From NCBI GenBank assembly GCA_963849695.1, contig CAWKIT010000011.1, forward strand, positions 124,001 to 188,000: a stretch of 64,000 bases of DNA, in the 5' to 3' direction. Shown here one piece after another: positions 43,149-52,202 of the stretch. The DNA is from DASSUW01 sp963849695. GTDB taxonomy: Bacteria; Actinomycetota; Thermoleophilia; Solirubrobacterales; Solirubrobacteraceae. Positions within the stretch are counted from its first letter, which is position 1. Each line of letters begins with the position of its first letter. The position numbers were made by a program, and so were the translations under genes. Under the pieces are notes generated by a model, which had not been told where the DNA came from, made no database searches, and saw only the letters and a list, made by a program, of their open reading frames with translations.

Positions 43149-44599
43149 CCGGCATCGTCCATCTCGTCGGTGCCGGACCGGGGGATCCGGGCCTGCTGAC
43201 GGTCCGTGCGGTCGAGCTGATCGCGGAAGCCGACGTCGTGCTCTACGACCGGCTGATCCCGCCCGAGGCGCTCGCGCATGCGCGCCCCGATGCCGAGCTC
43301 GTCTACGTGGGAAAGGAGGGTGAGGGGCCGCAGGTTCCGCAGGCCGACACCCACGCCCTCCTGCTCGAGCACGCGCGCGCCGGCCGGCGGGTGGTGCGCC
43401 TCAAGGGCGGCGACCCGTTCGTGTTCGGCCGCGGCGGCGAGGAGGCGCTCGTGCTGAGAGAGGCGGGAGTGCCGTTCGAGGTGGTTCCGGGCGTCACCGC
43501 CGGGGTCGCAGCTCCCGCCTACGCCGGCATCCCCGTCACCCACCGCGACACCGCGAGCGCCGTCGCGTTCGTCACCGGCCACGAGGATCCGGCGAAGCCG
43601 GAGACCGGACTCGACTGGCCCGCTCTGGCGCGCTTCCCGGGGACGCTCGTGTTCTACATGGGCGTCCGCACGCTGCCGCGGATCGCGGAGCGCCTCGTGG
43701 CCGGCGGACGGCCGGAGAGCGAGCCGGTCGCTGTGGTCGAGCGCGGGACGCTCCCCGGCCAGCGGACGCTCCTGGCCACGTTGCGCGACGTCGCCGACCG
43801 CGCGGCGCAGGAGCGGATCCGCGCCCCCGCGATCACGCTGGTCGGGCCCGTCGCCCGCCTGCGCGAGCAGCTCGCGTGGCTCGAGGCCAGGCCGCTGCAC
43901 GGCCGCAGGGTCGCCGTCACGCGCGCCCGCGCGCAGGCGAGCGCGCTCGCGACCCGCCTCAGGACCCTCGGAGCGGCGGTGGTGGAGACTCCTGCGATCC
44001 GGATCCGCCCGCTCGACACGGCGCTCCCGCCGCTGCGCATCTACGACCTCGTCTGCGTGACGTCGCCGAACGGCGCCGAGCTGCTCATGGACCGCCTGCG
44101 CGACGCCCGCGAGCTGGCCGGCATCACCGTTGCGGCGATCGGCCCGGGCACCGCCCGGGCACTCAGGGAACGTGGGATCGAGCCCGACGTGGTGCCGGAG
44201 CGCGCGGTCGCCGAGGGACTGGTGGAGGGACTCGAGGACATGCCGATCAAGCGCGCTCTGATCGCCCGCGCCGCGGAGGGCCGCGACGTGCTGCCCAACG
44301 CCCTGCGCGCACGCGGTGTCGAGGTCGACGTCGCGGCGCTGTACGAGACCGTCCCCGAGCCGCTCGCCGACGGCGCCCGCGAGGCCGCCGCCGACGCGGA
44401 CTACCTGCTGTTCGCCTCGGCGTCGTCGGTCCGCTTCTTCGCACAGGCCGGCGGCGCGCTGCAGGGTCCGCGGCTGGTCTCGATCGGCCCGGCGACGAGC
44501 GACGAGCTGCGCTCCCACGGCGCCGAGCCGGACGTCGAGGCCGAGCCGCACACCCCCGACGGACTGGTCGAAGCCATACTGCGGGACGCGCGCAAGTGA
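43145..44599 (+). CDS. cobA-hemD: Bifunctional uroporphyrinogen-III C-methyltransferase/synthase
   Basis: 484-residue fusion. Residues 1-245 are the SAM methyltransferase: VGAGPGDPGLLTVRAVELI, RLKGGDPFVFGRGGEEAL, PGVTAGVAAPAYAGIPVTHRD and FYMGVRTLP. Residues 250-484 are uroporphyrinogen-III synthase: GRRVAVTRARAQASALATRLRTLG, YDLVCVTSPNGAELLMDRL and AIGPGTARALRERG. HemD closes the ring; CobA makes precorrin-2 for siroheme, completed by the Met8-like enzyme at 31.9 kb. GTG overlaps hemC stop and its stop overlaps the next GTG. Confidence 0.93.
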   Translation: MTGIVHLVGAGPGDPGLLTVRAVELIAEADVVLYDRLIPPEALAHARPDAELVYVGKEGEGPQVPQADTHALLLEHARAGRRVVRLKGGDPFVFGRGGEEALVLREAGVPFEVVPGVTAGVAAPAYAGIPVTHRDTASAVAFVTGHEDPAKPETGLDWPALARFPGTLVFYMGVRTLPRIAERLVAGGRPESEPVAVVERGTLPGQRTLLATLRDVADRAAQERIRAPAITLVGPVARLREQLAWLEARPLHGRRVAVTRARAQASALATRLRTLGAAVVETPAIRIRPLDTALPPLRIYDLVCVTSPNGAELLMDRLRDARELAGITVAAIGPGTARALRERGIEPDVVPERAVAEGLVEGLEDMPIKRALIARAAEGRDVLPNALRARGVEVDVAALYETVPEPLADGAREAAADADYLLFASASSVRFFAQAGGALQGPRLVSIGPATSDELRSHGAEPDVEAEPHTPDGLVEAILRDARK

Positions 44600-45405
44600 C
44601 CCGCCCGATCACGTTCCTGTCCGATTACGGGCTCGCCGACGAGTTCGTCGGCGTCGTCCACGGCGTGATCGCCGGAATCTGCCCGGACGCTCGGGTGATC
44701 GATCTCGGTCACGGCGTCCCGCGCCAGGACGTCCGCGCCGGCGCTGCGATGCTGGCGCGCGCGCTCCCGTACGTGGCCCCGGGCGTGCATCTCGCGGTCG
44801 TCGACCCCGAGGTCGGCGCGCGCCGGCGGGCGCTCGCCCTGCGCACCGCCGAGCAGGACCGCCTGCTGGTCGGCCCCGACAACGGGCTGCTGCTGCCGGC
44901 CGCCGAGCGCTTCGGCGGGATCGCGGAGGTGGTCGAGATCTCGGCTTCGCCATGGCGGCTCGAGCCGGTCTCCGCCACCTTCCATGGCCGCGACCTGTTC
45001 GCTCCGGTCGCGGCCCGCCTCGCCTGCGGAGCGCCGCTGGCCTCGGCGGGGGCGCCGGTCGAGCCGGGTGAGCTCGTCACCCCCGAGCTGACGCAGCCCC
45101 GCCACGAGCCCGGCGCGCTCGTCGCCCACGTGGTCGCCTCGGACACCTACGGCAACGCGGTGCTCGACGCCGTCCACCGCGACCTCGTGGAGAGCGGCCT
45201 GCGGCTCGGCGACCCGGTCGCCGCCCGCACCGGCTCGCGCCGCGTGCGCGGCGTCGTGGCACGCACGTTCTCCGACGTCTCCCCCGGGACGCTGCTGCTG
45301 TACGAGGACGCGAGCGGCTCCCTGGCGCTGGCCGTCAACGGAGGCGACGCCGCGGCGCTGCTCGGCGTCCGCCCAGGCGACGAGGTGCGCCTGGAGGCCG
45401 GATGA
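44596..45405 (+). CDS. SAM hydroxide adenosyltransferase (DUF62 family)
   Basis: 269 residues. TFLSDYGLADEFVGVVHGVIAGICPDARVIDLGHGV and HLAVVDPEVGARRRALAL with VGPDNGLLLPAAERFGG are the diagnostic N-domain motifs; FHGRDLFAPVAARLA and SDTYGNAVLDAV complete the family. These enzymes split S-adenosylmethionine to adenosine and methionine with hydroxide; halogenase relatives have a different loop. Why it sits between heme genes and birA is not clear; removal of SAM may relate to the SAM-using CobA next to it. GTG at 44596 overlaps the cobA-hemD stop. Confidence 0.9.
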   Translation: MTRPITFLSDYGLADEFVGVVHGVIAGICPDARVIDLGHGVPRQDVRAGAAMLARALPYVAPGVHLAVVDPEVGARRRALALRTAEQDRLLVGPDNGLLLPAAERFGGIAEVVEISASPWRLEPVSATFHGRDLFAPVAARLACGAPLASAGAPVEPGELVTPELTQPRHEPGALVAHVVASDTYGNAVLDAVHRDLVESGLRLGDPVAARTGSRRVRGVVARTFSDVSPGTLLLYEDASGSLALAVNGGDAAALLGVRPGDEVRLEAG

Positions 45406-46067
45406 TCGGCCGCCCGCGCCTGCACGTGCGAGCGACGACCTCGACCAACGACCGGGCACGCGAGCTGGCGGGGACCGGCGCGCCGCACGGCACACTGGTG
45501 ACGGCCGAGGAGCAGACGGCGGGCCGCGGGCGTCAGGGACGCACGTGGTTCGCACCCGCCGGCAGCTCGCTGCTGCTGTCGCTCGTGCTGCGCGAGACCG
45601 ACCTGCTGCTGCCGCTCCGAGCCGGGCTCGCGGTCGCAGACCTCGCCGGGGCGGCCGCGCTCGTCAAGTGGCCGAACGACGTCCTGCTCGACGGGCGCAA
45701 GGTCGCCGGCGTGCTCGTCGAGGCCCGGCCGCAGGAGGGTTGGGCGGTGCTGGGAATCGGCGTCAACGCGGCGCTCGACATCGGCGACCTGGCTCCAGAG
45801 CTGCGGGAGACGGCCGGCACGCTCGGCCGCACCGACCTCGAGGCGACGCTGAGCGAGCTGCTCGAGCACCTCGACCGCCGGCTGGCAGAGCCCGCCGAGG
45901 CGACGCTACGCGCACTGTCGGAACGCGACGCCCTGCTCGGTCGCCCGCTCACCTGGGCGGGCGGCGAAGGCACCGGGGCCGGGATCGACGCACGCGGTTG
46001 CCTGCGGGTGAGCGTCCGGGGCGGCGATGAGACCGTGCTCGACGCCGGCGAGGTCCACCTCCGATGA
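45402..46067 (+). CDS. birA: Biotin--[acetyl-CoA-carboxylase] ligase
   Basis: 221 residues, catalytic class I form without the N-terminal helix-turn-helix. TTSTNDRARELA, EEQTAGRGRQGRTW (biotinyl-AMP loop), LVKWPNDVLLDGRKVAGVLVEAR and GIGVNAAL are all intact, as is a short C-terminal SH3-like domain. It biotinylates carboxylase carriers. ATG overlaps the SAM hydrolase stop (ATGA); it is the last gene of the operon, immediately followed by a perfect hairpin. Confidence 0.93.
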   Translation: MIGRPRLHVRATTSTNDRARELAGTGAPHGTLVTAEEQTAGRGRQGRTWFAPAGSSLLLSLVLRETDLLLPLRAGLAVADLAGAAALVKWPNDVLLDGRKVAGVLVEARPQEGWAVLGIGVNAALDIGDLAPELRETAGTLGRTDLEATLSELLEHLDRRLAEPAEATLRALSERDALLGRPLTWAGGEGTGAGIDARGCLRVSVRGGDETVLDAGEVHLR

Positions 46068-46088
46068 GCGTTGGAGAATCTCCAACGC
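46068..46088 (+). terminator. Hairpin directly after birA
   Basis: Perfect 9-bp stem GCGTTGGAG/CTCCAACGC with loop AAT, starting at the base after the birA stop. No U-tract. Best read as the end of the long mogA-to-birA transcript. Confidence 0.55.
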
Positions 46089-46090
46089 GG

Positions 46091-46137
46091 CGCTGTCCTG
46101 CCCTGGTGTCGTAGAACGACCACAAGTCAGGACAGCG
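46091..46137. terminator. Second long stem-loop between birA and the helicase gene
   Basis: Perfect 10-bp outer stem CGCTGTCCTG/CAGGACAGCG enclosing 27 bases that include the inner pairing GTCGT/ACGAC around AGA. It follows the first hairpin by two bases and also lies downstream of the converging helicase gene, so it may act on both strands, or form part of a small structured RNA. Confidence 0.45.
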
Positions 46138-46204
46138 GCCGAAAACGGCGCGGCAGGCCCGCCGCCCTCAATGCCCGAAGTTCGTCCCTCAGCGGCGATA
46201 CGTG

Positions 46205-49104
46205 TCAGGCCGCTTCGTCGCCCGCGGCCTCAACGGCAGCACGAACGCGCTCCGACGCGGCCTCGAGCGGGTTGGGAGCCGGCTTCGGCTTGGCCTTGGC
46301 CCGCGGCTTGGCCTTCGCCTTCGCCCGCGGCTTCGCCTTCGCCCGCGGCTTCGCCTTCGCCTTCGCCCGCGGCTTCGCCTTCGCCTTGGCCTTCGGCTTC
46401 GCAGCGCGGGCGCGCGCCGGCTTCACGGGCGGCTCGACCTCAGGCTCGAAGACGGGCTCCTCGGAACCCTCCACCGGCACGGGCTTGGCACGGCGACGAC
46501 GCGCGGGCTTGGCAGGCGGCTCCGCGGACGGCTCGCCGGCCTCGGCACCCTCGACGGGCGCCTCGGCGGCCACGGCCTCCACCGGCATGCGCTTCGCACG
46601 ACGCCGACGCGCGCGCTTCGGCGGCGCGGCCTCGGCAGGCGGCTCGACGCCCTCTTCAGGTGCGACGACCGCGCCGTCCCGAGAGACAGCGCCCACAGCC
46701 TCCGGGGCAGCCGCCTCGCCGGACTGCTTCTTGCGCCGCCGGCGCTTCGACTTGCCCCTGCCCTTCGGGAAGTTCCGCAGCAGCTCGCGCGCGAGCGCGG
46801 CCGGCTTACGCGACATCCGCGTACGTGCGCCGTTCACCACCTCGCCCGCCTCGGCGGTGTGCGGGAGGGCGGCCGCGAGCAGCGCTGCCGCCAGCCGCCG
46901 GTCCTGCTGCCGGGCCGCGTGCACCAGCCGCCGCGCGTTGCGCGCGTGGGCGCCCCCGGACGAGTTCACCAGCAGCCCCAGCAGCCGTTTCGTCTCCGGC
47001 CACCGCTGGACCGCGTACTCCTCATGGATCTCGCGCGTCATGTTCGCGCACCGCCAGATCCAGTTGTTCGCCTGATCGCGGCGGCCGATCTTCTTCTCGG
47101 CCAGCGCCTGCAGCACGACCTTCACGCCCTCGCGCTTGTCCTCCCGCGGCCACGTCTCCACGAAGTCCAGGGCCCGGTCGAACGCCTCGGCGTCCTTCCC
47201 CGCGGCGACCTCCTGCAGCGCCTTCAGCCGCAGCTGCGGGTTCTTGTTGCGCTCCACCGCGGTCGTCAGGAACGTGCGCTTGAGCTCGCCGCCCTGGTCG
47301 AAGTGGAGCATCGCTCGCGCCCGCCGCCAGCCGTTGGGAGCGACCCGCGCGCCGGCCAGCGCCGCCCACTGGACCTGCTCGCCGTAATCGAGATGCTCGA
47401 CGTTGATCCGCCACAGCTCGCGCTCGAAGACCTCGATCCGGCGGTTCTCGTCGGCGGTCACGGGGAGCACGCGGCGCTCCACCCTCAGCCGCCGGCCCCG
47501 CCCGCGCCGCACCGGGCCGACGACGATCGCGCCACCGCGATACACGTCGCGATCCAGCAGCGAATGCAGCGTCACGACCGGGTCGTCGTGCTTGGTCGCC
47601 GGGTGCACGAAGTCGACGACGATGCCCGCCTCCTTGCCCGGCTGCCGTCGCGTCACGCGGCCCACCCGCTGCTGGTAGATCCGCCGGGAGGCGGTCGGCG
47701 CCAGGTGCATGCAGACCGTCGCCCGCGGTGAGTTCCAGCCCTCTGCGAGCAGCTGCGCGTTGATCAGCACGTCGATGTCGCCGCGCTCGTACCGCGCCAA
47801 TATCGAGGCCAGCTCGCGCTTGCGCGTCTCACCCGAGACGGCCTGGGCCTTCAGCCCGACGTCGCGGAATGCCTGCGCGACGTTGTACGCATGCCGCACG
47901 CCGGCCGAGTACACGACTCCCGGCACGCCGTTGAAGCGGGTCTTGTACAGATCCGCGACCGCGAGGTTGAACGGCAGCTGATCCAGCAGCTCGGCCAGCA
48001 TCTCCTGGTCGAACTCTGTGTCCACCTCGCCGCGCCGCAACGGCACCTTGGCGATCGTCCGCACCCCGGGACCGGGCGGGATCCGCACGCACCGAAGCGG
48101 TGAGATCACCCCGCGCCGGGCCGCCTGCGCGAGGTCGAAGCGCGACGTCTGGGTCGGGAACAGGTCGGTGACATGGCGCGCGATCAGAGCGCCCGTCGCG
48201 GTCATGCCGATGAAGATCGGGCCCGCCCACTGGCGGATCGACGCCGAGGTCTTCTCCCCCAGCGCGGTGTGCGCCTCGTCGCAGATCACGATCGTGTACG
48301 CGTCCGAGATCTTCCCGACGTTGCGCACGAACCACTGGTAGGTCTCGACCGTGACCGGACCGTCCGCGCGATCGGAGCCCTTGAGCAGCGCCGGCGAGAT
48401 CCGCCGGGCGTAGCCGCGGTCGCGCAGCTCGCCGTGGAACTGGTCGACGAGGTTGCGGCGGTGGGTGAGGATGAGGACGCCGCCGGTGCGCGACCCCTCC
48501 ACGAACCCGAGCGCCGCCACGGTCTTGCCGGCGCCGGTCGCGTGCTCGAACCAGAAGCGCTTGCTCGCGTTCGGGTCCTCCGGCGCCTCCGGCAGCTGTT
48601 CGTCGTCGACGGCCGCGAGCTCGTCCCAGTCCTGCGGCTCCTCGGGCTCGTCCTCGTCGTCGAGCTCCGGCTCGCCCGGGATCCCGACCGGCGCGAGCAG
48701 CACGTCGCCCTCGCCGACGGCGCCGTTGCCGCTGCCTTGCCGTTGCCGTTGCGCTGGGCCTCGGCGTAGAGAGCAGTCAGCGTCCCGGACAGGGCGTCGA
48801 CCTGATGGGCGGACAGGACCGCGCCGTCGGCGAGCGACGGCTCGTCCTGGCCGAGCAGCCGCTCGAGCCCGAGCAGCAGCGAGAAGGTCCGCCGCCACGC
48901 GATCGACGGCACCTTTGCCCCGGCCTCGATCTCCGCCAGCGCGGCATCGAACGCCCGCCGGTGGGCGGTCCCGGGAGCGAGCACGGTCGCGGCGTCCTCG
49001 CCTTCGGGCAGGAACGGCTCGCGGGTGAACTTCGAAGCCCGCTCGATGTCGTCGCGTGATGGAAGCGGCGTGGCCGTCGTGGCCACTTGGGTCGTGTCAG
49101 CCAT
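46205..49104 (-). CDS. DEAD/DEAH-box helicase with histone H1-like tail, frameshifted
   Basis: About 966 residues. The N-terminal 140 residues are acidic-linker type (KFTREPFLPEGEDAATVL, DELAAVDDEQ). The SF2 core follows: ATGAGKTVAALGF (motif I), CDEAHTALGE (II), GMTATG (III), DVLINAQLLAEGWNSPRATVCMHLAP (V) and IYQQRVGRVTRRQPG (VI). The last 200 residues are Lys/Ala/Pro/Arg-rich, ending in repeated AKAKPRAKAKAKP units that resemble histone H1 or HupS tails and should bind DNA strongly. The frame breaks at about 48736, where restoring one base gives RNGNGNGSGNGAVGEG. ATG at 49104 opens MADTTQVATTATPLPS. Confidence 0.85.
46280..46400. repeat. Tandem repeats encoding the Ala/Lys/Pro/Arg tail
   Basis: Multiple imperfect copies of an 18- to 24-base unit containing CTTCGCCTTCGCCCGCGG on the plus strand, read on the minus strand as AKAKPRAKAKAKP. 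In-frame unit changes would lengthen or shorten the basic tail. Confidence 0.8.
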
Positions 49105-49125
49105 TAACAGGCGTGTGGTTGGGAA

Positions 49126-49154
49126 GAGACCGCGGTCAACGCCTACGCGGTCTC
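49126..49154. promoter_or_regulatory. Stem-loop in the helicase 5' region
   Basis: Perfect 9-bp inverted repeat GAGACCGCG/CGCGGTCTC with an 11-base centre, 22 bp upstream of the helicase ATG on the minus strand, in the divergent region shared with the thioredoxin gene. It could be an operator or a leader hairpin. Confidence 0.4.
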
Positions 49155-49290
49155 GCATGCGGCGGGGAACGTCTGGGCTTAGAGGCTCCGGGCGCTGCTC
49201 GCCGGCCCTCACAGCGGTCGTCCCCGCGGAGCAACTCTCTATTGAAGCAGACTGCGAGGCGAACGTGCCGATCTGCCAACCTGACGGCCG

Positions 49291-49869
49291 ATGCGCCGGC
49301 TCCTCATCGTGCTCGGAACGCTCGCGCTCGTCGCCGTCGTGGTGATCGGACTCACCCAGGCCGGCGGCGGAGACGAGCCGCAGGCGACCACCGCCTTCGA
49401 CCTCGAGGAGGCCAAGCGCGAGCTCGCGGGCGCCCCCGCTCCGCTCGCAGCGCTGCACGAGCAGTCGAACGCCCTGCTCGACGGCGGCGCCACTGCCTTC
49501 GACCGCCGGATCGACCAGCTCGAGGGCCATCCCGCCGTGATCAACAAGTGGGCGTCCTGGTGCCGCCCGTGCCGGGCCGAGTTCCCGATCTTCCAGCAGG
49601 TCGCGACCGAGCGCGGCAAGGAGATCGCCTTCCTCGGCCTCAACGCGGAGGACAAGCGTCCTGCCGCCGAAGGGTTCCTGCGCGAGCGCCCGCTTCCGTA
49701 TCCGTCCTACGAGGACCCCGACGAGGAGATCGCGAAGGAGCTCGAGGCGCCGAAGTACTTCCCGATGACCGTCTTCGTCGACGCCCGGGGCAAGACCGCC
49801 TTCATCAAGGCCGGCGAGTACAGCACGCGGGCCGAGCTCGAGGCCGACATCGACCGCTACATCGGGTGA
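49291..49869 (+). CDS. TlpA/ResA-like membrane-anchored thioredoxin
   Basis: 192 residues. N-terminal anchor (LLIVLGTLALVAVVVIGLTQAGGG) then a thioredoxin fold with active site WASWCRPCRAEFP and the cis-Pro loop FPMTVFVDARGK. Such proteins reduce apocytochrome c haem-binding Cys or other extracytoplasmic disulfides. With the ccm/hem operon 3 kb upstream, a role in cytochrome c maturation is plausible. ATG at 49291 follows no obvious Shine-Dalgarno. Its stop overlaps the next GTG. Confidence 0.88.
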   Translation: MRRLLIVLGTLALVAVVVIGLTQAGGGDEPQATTAFDLEEAKRELAGAPAPLAALHEQSNALLDGGATAFDRRIDQLEGHPAVINKWASWCRPCRAEFPIFQQVATERGKEIAFLGLNAEDKRPAAEGFLRERPLPYPSYEDPDEEIAKELEAPKYFPMTVFVDARGKTAFIKAGEYSTRAELEADIDRYIG

Positions 49870-50846
49870 ACGAGCTCCGCGTCGACCCGCTGACCGGCCT
49901 GCGCAGCATCATCGCTGCCGCCCGCGCCGGCCGCCCCGGCGGCCACTTCGACATCGACGCGTGCCCGCCGATCGACCGCGAGCGCGACCCGTTCGCGCCC
50001 GGCCACGAGGACCAGACGCCGCCCGAGGTGTACGCCCTGCGACCGAACGGCGGACCGCCGGACACCCCCGGCTGGACGGTCCGCGCAGTCCCGAACCTGT
50101 ACCCCGCGCTGATCCAGGACGCCGTCGATCCGGAGCCGGAGGCCAACCCCGACCTCTTCACGGCCAGGGCGGCCACCGGCCACCACGAGGTGATCATCAA
50201 CGCGCCCGAGGCGGTCAACTCGCTCAGCGAGCTCGACCCCGCGCAGCTCGCCGTCGCCATGGGGGCGTGGCGGGAGCGCATGCGCGCGCACGGCGCCTGC
50301 GCCTGCCGCCACCTGATCGTCAACGAGCGGCGCGAGGCCGGCGCCTCGCTGCCACACACGCATGCCCAGCTGTACGCGCTGCATTTCGTGCCGGCCGCGA
50401 TCGCCCGCGAGCGCGAGCGGTTCACCGCGTATGCCACGCGCACGATGGGCGGCAACCTGCTCGGCGACCTCGTGCAGGAGGAGGTCCGCCGCCGGGAGCG
50501 GATCGTCGCGATCGACGACGAGGCGGTCGTGATGGCGCCCTACGCGTCGCGAGTGCCGTTCCAGCTGATGCTCGCCCCCCGCCGCTCGCGGCCGCGGTTC
50601 GAGGACGACGGGCCGTTGGGCGCCGCGCTGCTGCATGACGTGCTCGGCCGGCTCGCGCGCCGGCTCGGAGCCAGCCCGCCCCTCAACCTGTGGGTGCGGA
50701 CCGCACCGTCCGGCGCCGACCACTTCTGTTGGCGGATCGACATCGTCCCGCGCCTCACCCACCTCGCCGGGCTCGAGCTGGGCACCGGCGTGAACCTCTG
50801 CATCACCGCGCCTGAGCAGGCCGCCGCCGAGCTGCGCGACGCGTGA
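49866..50846 (+). CDS. Galactose-1-phosphate uridylyltransferase-like protein
   Basis: 326 residues of the GalT branch of the HIT superfamily. The active-site triad motif appears as LPHTHAQLYAL (H-x-H-x-Q); NLYPAL, HHEVIINAPE and HLIVNERREAGASLPHTH are conserved; a second-half NLWVRTAP with HFCWRIDIVPR matches the GalT C-domain. The N-terminal zinc Cys pair of typical GalT is not clear here, only one Cys in DIDACPPI. It may transfer nucleotides to sugar phosphates, but the substrate is uncertain. GTG at 49866 overlaps the thioredoxin stop and its stop overlaps the AEC transporter gene. Confidence 0.82.
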   Translation: MNELRVDPLTGLRSIIAAARAGRPGGHFDIDACPPIDRERDPFAPGHEDQTPPEVYALRPNGGPPDTPGWTVRAVPNLYPALIQDAVDPEPEANPDLFTARAATGHHEVIINAPEAVNSLSELDPAQLAVAMGAWRERMRAHGACACRHLIVNERREAGASLPHTHAQLYALHFVPAAIARERERFTAYATRTMGGNLLGDLVQEEVRRRERIVAIDDEAVVMAPYASRVPFQLMLAPRRSRPRFEDDGPLGAALLHDVLGRLARRLGASPPLNLWVRTAPSGADHFCWRIDIVPRLTHLAGLELGTGVNLCITAPEQAAAELRDA

Positions 50847-51763
50847 TCTTCATCGCCCTCGCGATCGCCGCCTCGATCGCGGCGGGGGTGGAGGCCGAGC
50901 GGCGGGCCGGGGCGCGCGCCGGAGTCTGGGCGCGCCGGATCCTCACCTTCCTGCTGTACGTCGTGATGCCGATCGTCGCGTTCTTCAACATGGCGCGGCT
51001 CGAGATCAGCGCCGACGTCGGCGTCGGCATCGTGCTCGGCTGGATCGCGCTCGCGCTGGCCGCCCTCGTCGGCTGGCTGATCGCGCGCCGGCTGCTGCGC
51101 CTGCCCGCGCCGTCGGCCGGCGTGCTGGCGATCGTGGGGCTGCAGGCCAACACCGGCCTGATGGGACTCGCCGTGGTCGGCGCGCTGCTCGGGTTCGAGC
51201 ACCTCTCCGAGGGCGTGGTCTACGACGCGCTCGTGCAGCAGCCGGTGTTCTTCATCGGCTCGTTCGCGATCGCGGCCGCCACGGGGACCAAGGCCGGCGA
51301 GACCGTCCGCCAGCGGGTCCGGGCGTTCTTCGTGCGCAACCCGCCGCTGGCGGCCGTGCTGCTCGGCGCGGTGGCGCCCGCCGCGCTGGCCCCCGACCTG
51401 CTCGTCGACGCCGCCCGCGTCCTCGTCCTGACCGTCCCGGTGCTCGGGTTCTTCGCGGTCGGCGTGACGCTGGCGGAGGAGGCCGAGGAGGGCGCGATGA
51501 AGTTCCCGCCGCCGCTCACCCCGCAGATCGGGGCGGCGATCGTGCTCCGCCTCCTGGTCGCCCCCGCGCTGCTGCTCGCGCTGGCGGCGCCGCTCATCGA
51601 CCTGCCGGCGGCCTTCCTGCTCGCCGCCACGATGCCCGCCGGCCTGCACATCGTCGTCCTCGCCCACGTCTACGGGCTCGACGTGCCGTTCGCGGCCGGC
51701 GCGATCGTGTGGACGACGATGGTCTCGGTGCCGATCCTGCTCGTCGCGTCCGTCATCGTGTGA
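50843..51763 (+). CDS. AEC-family (auxin efflux carrier) transporter
   Basis: 306 residues with about nine to ten hydrophobic helices. The family's NTGLMGLAVVGALLG (helix 4) and the last-helix cluster PAGLHIVVLAHVYGLDVPFAAGAIVWTTMVSVPIL match AEC permeases, secondary transporters of organic acids such as malate. The specific substrate is not visible. The gene is coupled to galT (start four bases before that stop) and is followed 5 bp later by dtd. Confidence 0.87.
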   Translation: MIFIALAIAASIAAGVEAERRAGARAGVWARRILTFLLYVVMPIVAFFNMARLEISADVGVGIVLGWIALALAALVGWLIARRLLRLPAPSAGVLAIVGLQANTGLMGLAVVGALLGFEHLSEGVVYDALVQQPVFFIGSFAIAAATGTKAGETVRQRVRAFFVRNPPLAAVLLGAVAPAALAPDLLVDAARVLVLTVPVLGFFAVGVTLAEEAEEGAMKFPPPLTPQIGAAIVLRLLVAPALLLALAAPLIDLPAAFLLAATMPAGLHIVVLAHVYGLDVPFAAGAIVWTTMVSVPILLVASVIV

Positions 51764-51767
51764 CGTC

Positions 51768-52190
51768 GTGCGCGCCTTGGTACAGCGGGTGAGCCGGGCG
51801 TCGGTGGATGCCGACGGCCGGCGCGTGGCCGAGATCGGGCCGGGCCTGCTCGTGCTGCTCGGCGTGACTCACGACGACACCGCCGCCGACGCCGACCGGC
51901 TCGCCGACAAGGTGCGCGCGCTGCGGATCTTCCCCGACGCGGACGGGCGCATGAACGAGCCGCTCGGGGATGCGCGTGCGGTCCTGTGCGTGTCCCAGTT
52001 CACGCTCTACGGCAACGCCCGCAAGGGCAACCGCCCGGCCTACGTCGCCGCCGCGGCGCCCGCCCATGCCGAGCCGCTCTACGAACGGTTCTGCGACCGG
52101 CTGGGCGCGCAGCGGGGCGTGTTCGGCGCCCACATGGACGTCGAGCTGGTCAACGACGGTCCGGTGACGCTGCTGATCGAAGTGCCGTAG
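51768..52190 (+). CDS. dtd: D-aminoacyl-tRNA deacylase
   Basis: 140 residues, normal length. Removes D-amino acids from mischarged tRNA. Motifs: RALVQRVSRASVDADG at the start, LLVLLGVTHDDT, SQFTLYGNARKGNRPAYVAAA carrying the catalytic loop, and VELVNDGPVTLLIEV with the cross-subunit Gly-cisPro. GTG at 51768. Confidence 0.95.
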   Translation: MRALVQRVSRASVDADGRRVAEIGPGLLVLLGVTHDDTAADADRLADKVRALRIFPDADGRMNEPLGDARAVLCVSQFTLYGNARKGNRPAYVAAAAPAHAEPLYERFCDRLGAQRGVFGAHMDVELVNDGPVTLLIEVP

Positions 52191-52202
52191 TCTGCCCCGC
52201 CG

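Noticed and set aside
44596..45405. Fluorinase or chlorinase
   Set aside because: The sequence has the features of the common SAM hydroxide adenosyltransferases and lies in a heme operon, with no halometabolite genes.
46280..46400. Regularly spaced short repeats that could suggest a CRISPR array
   Set aside because: Units are contiguous, vary in length by multiples of three, lack unique spacers and encode the Lys/Ala/Pro/Arg tail of the helicase.
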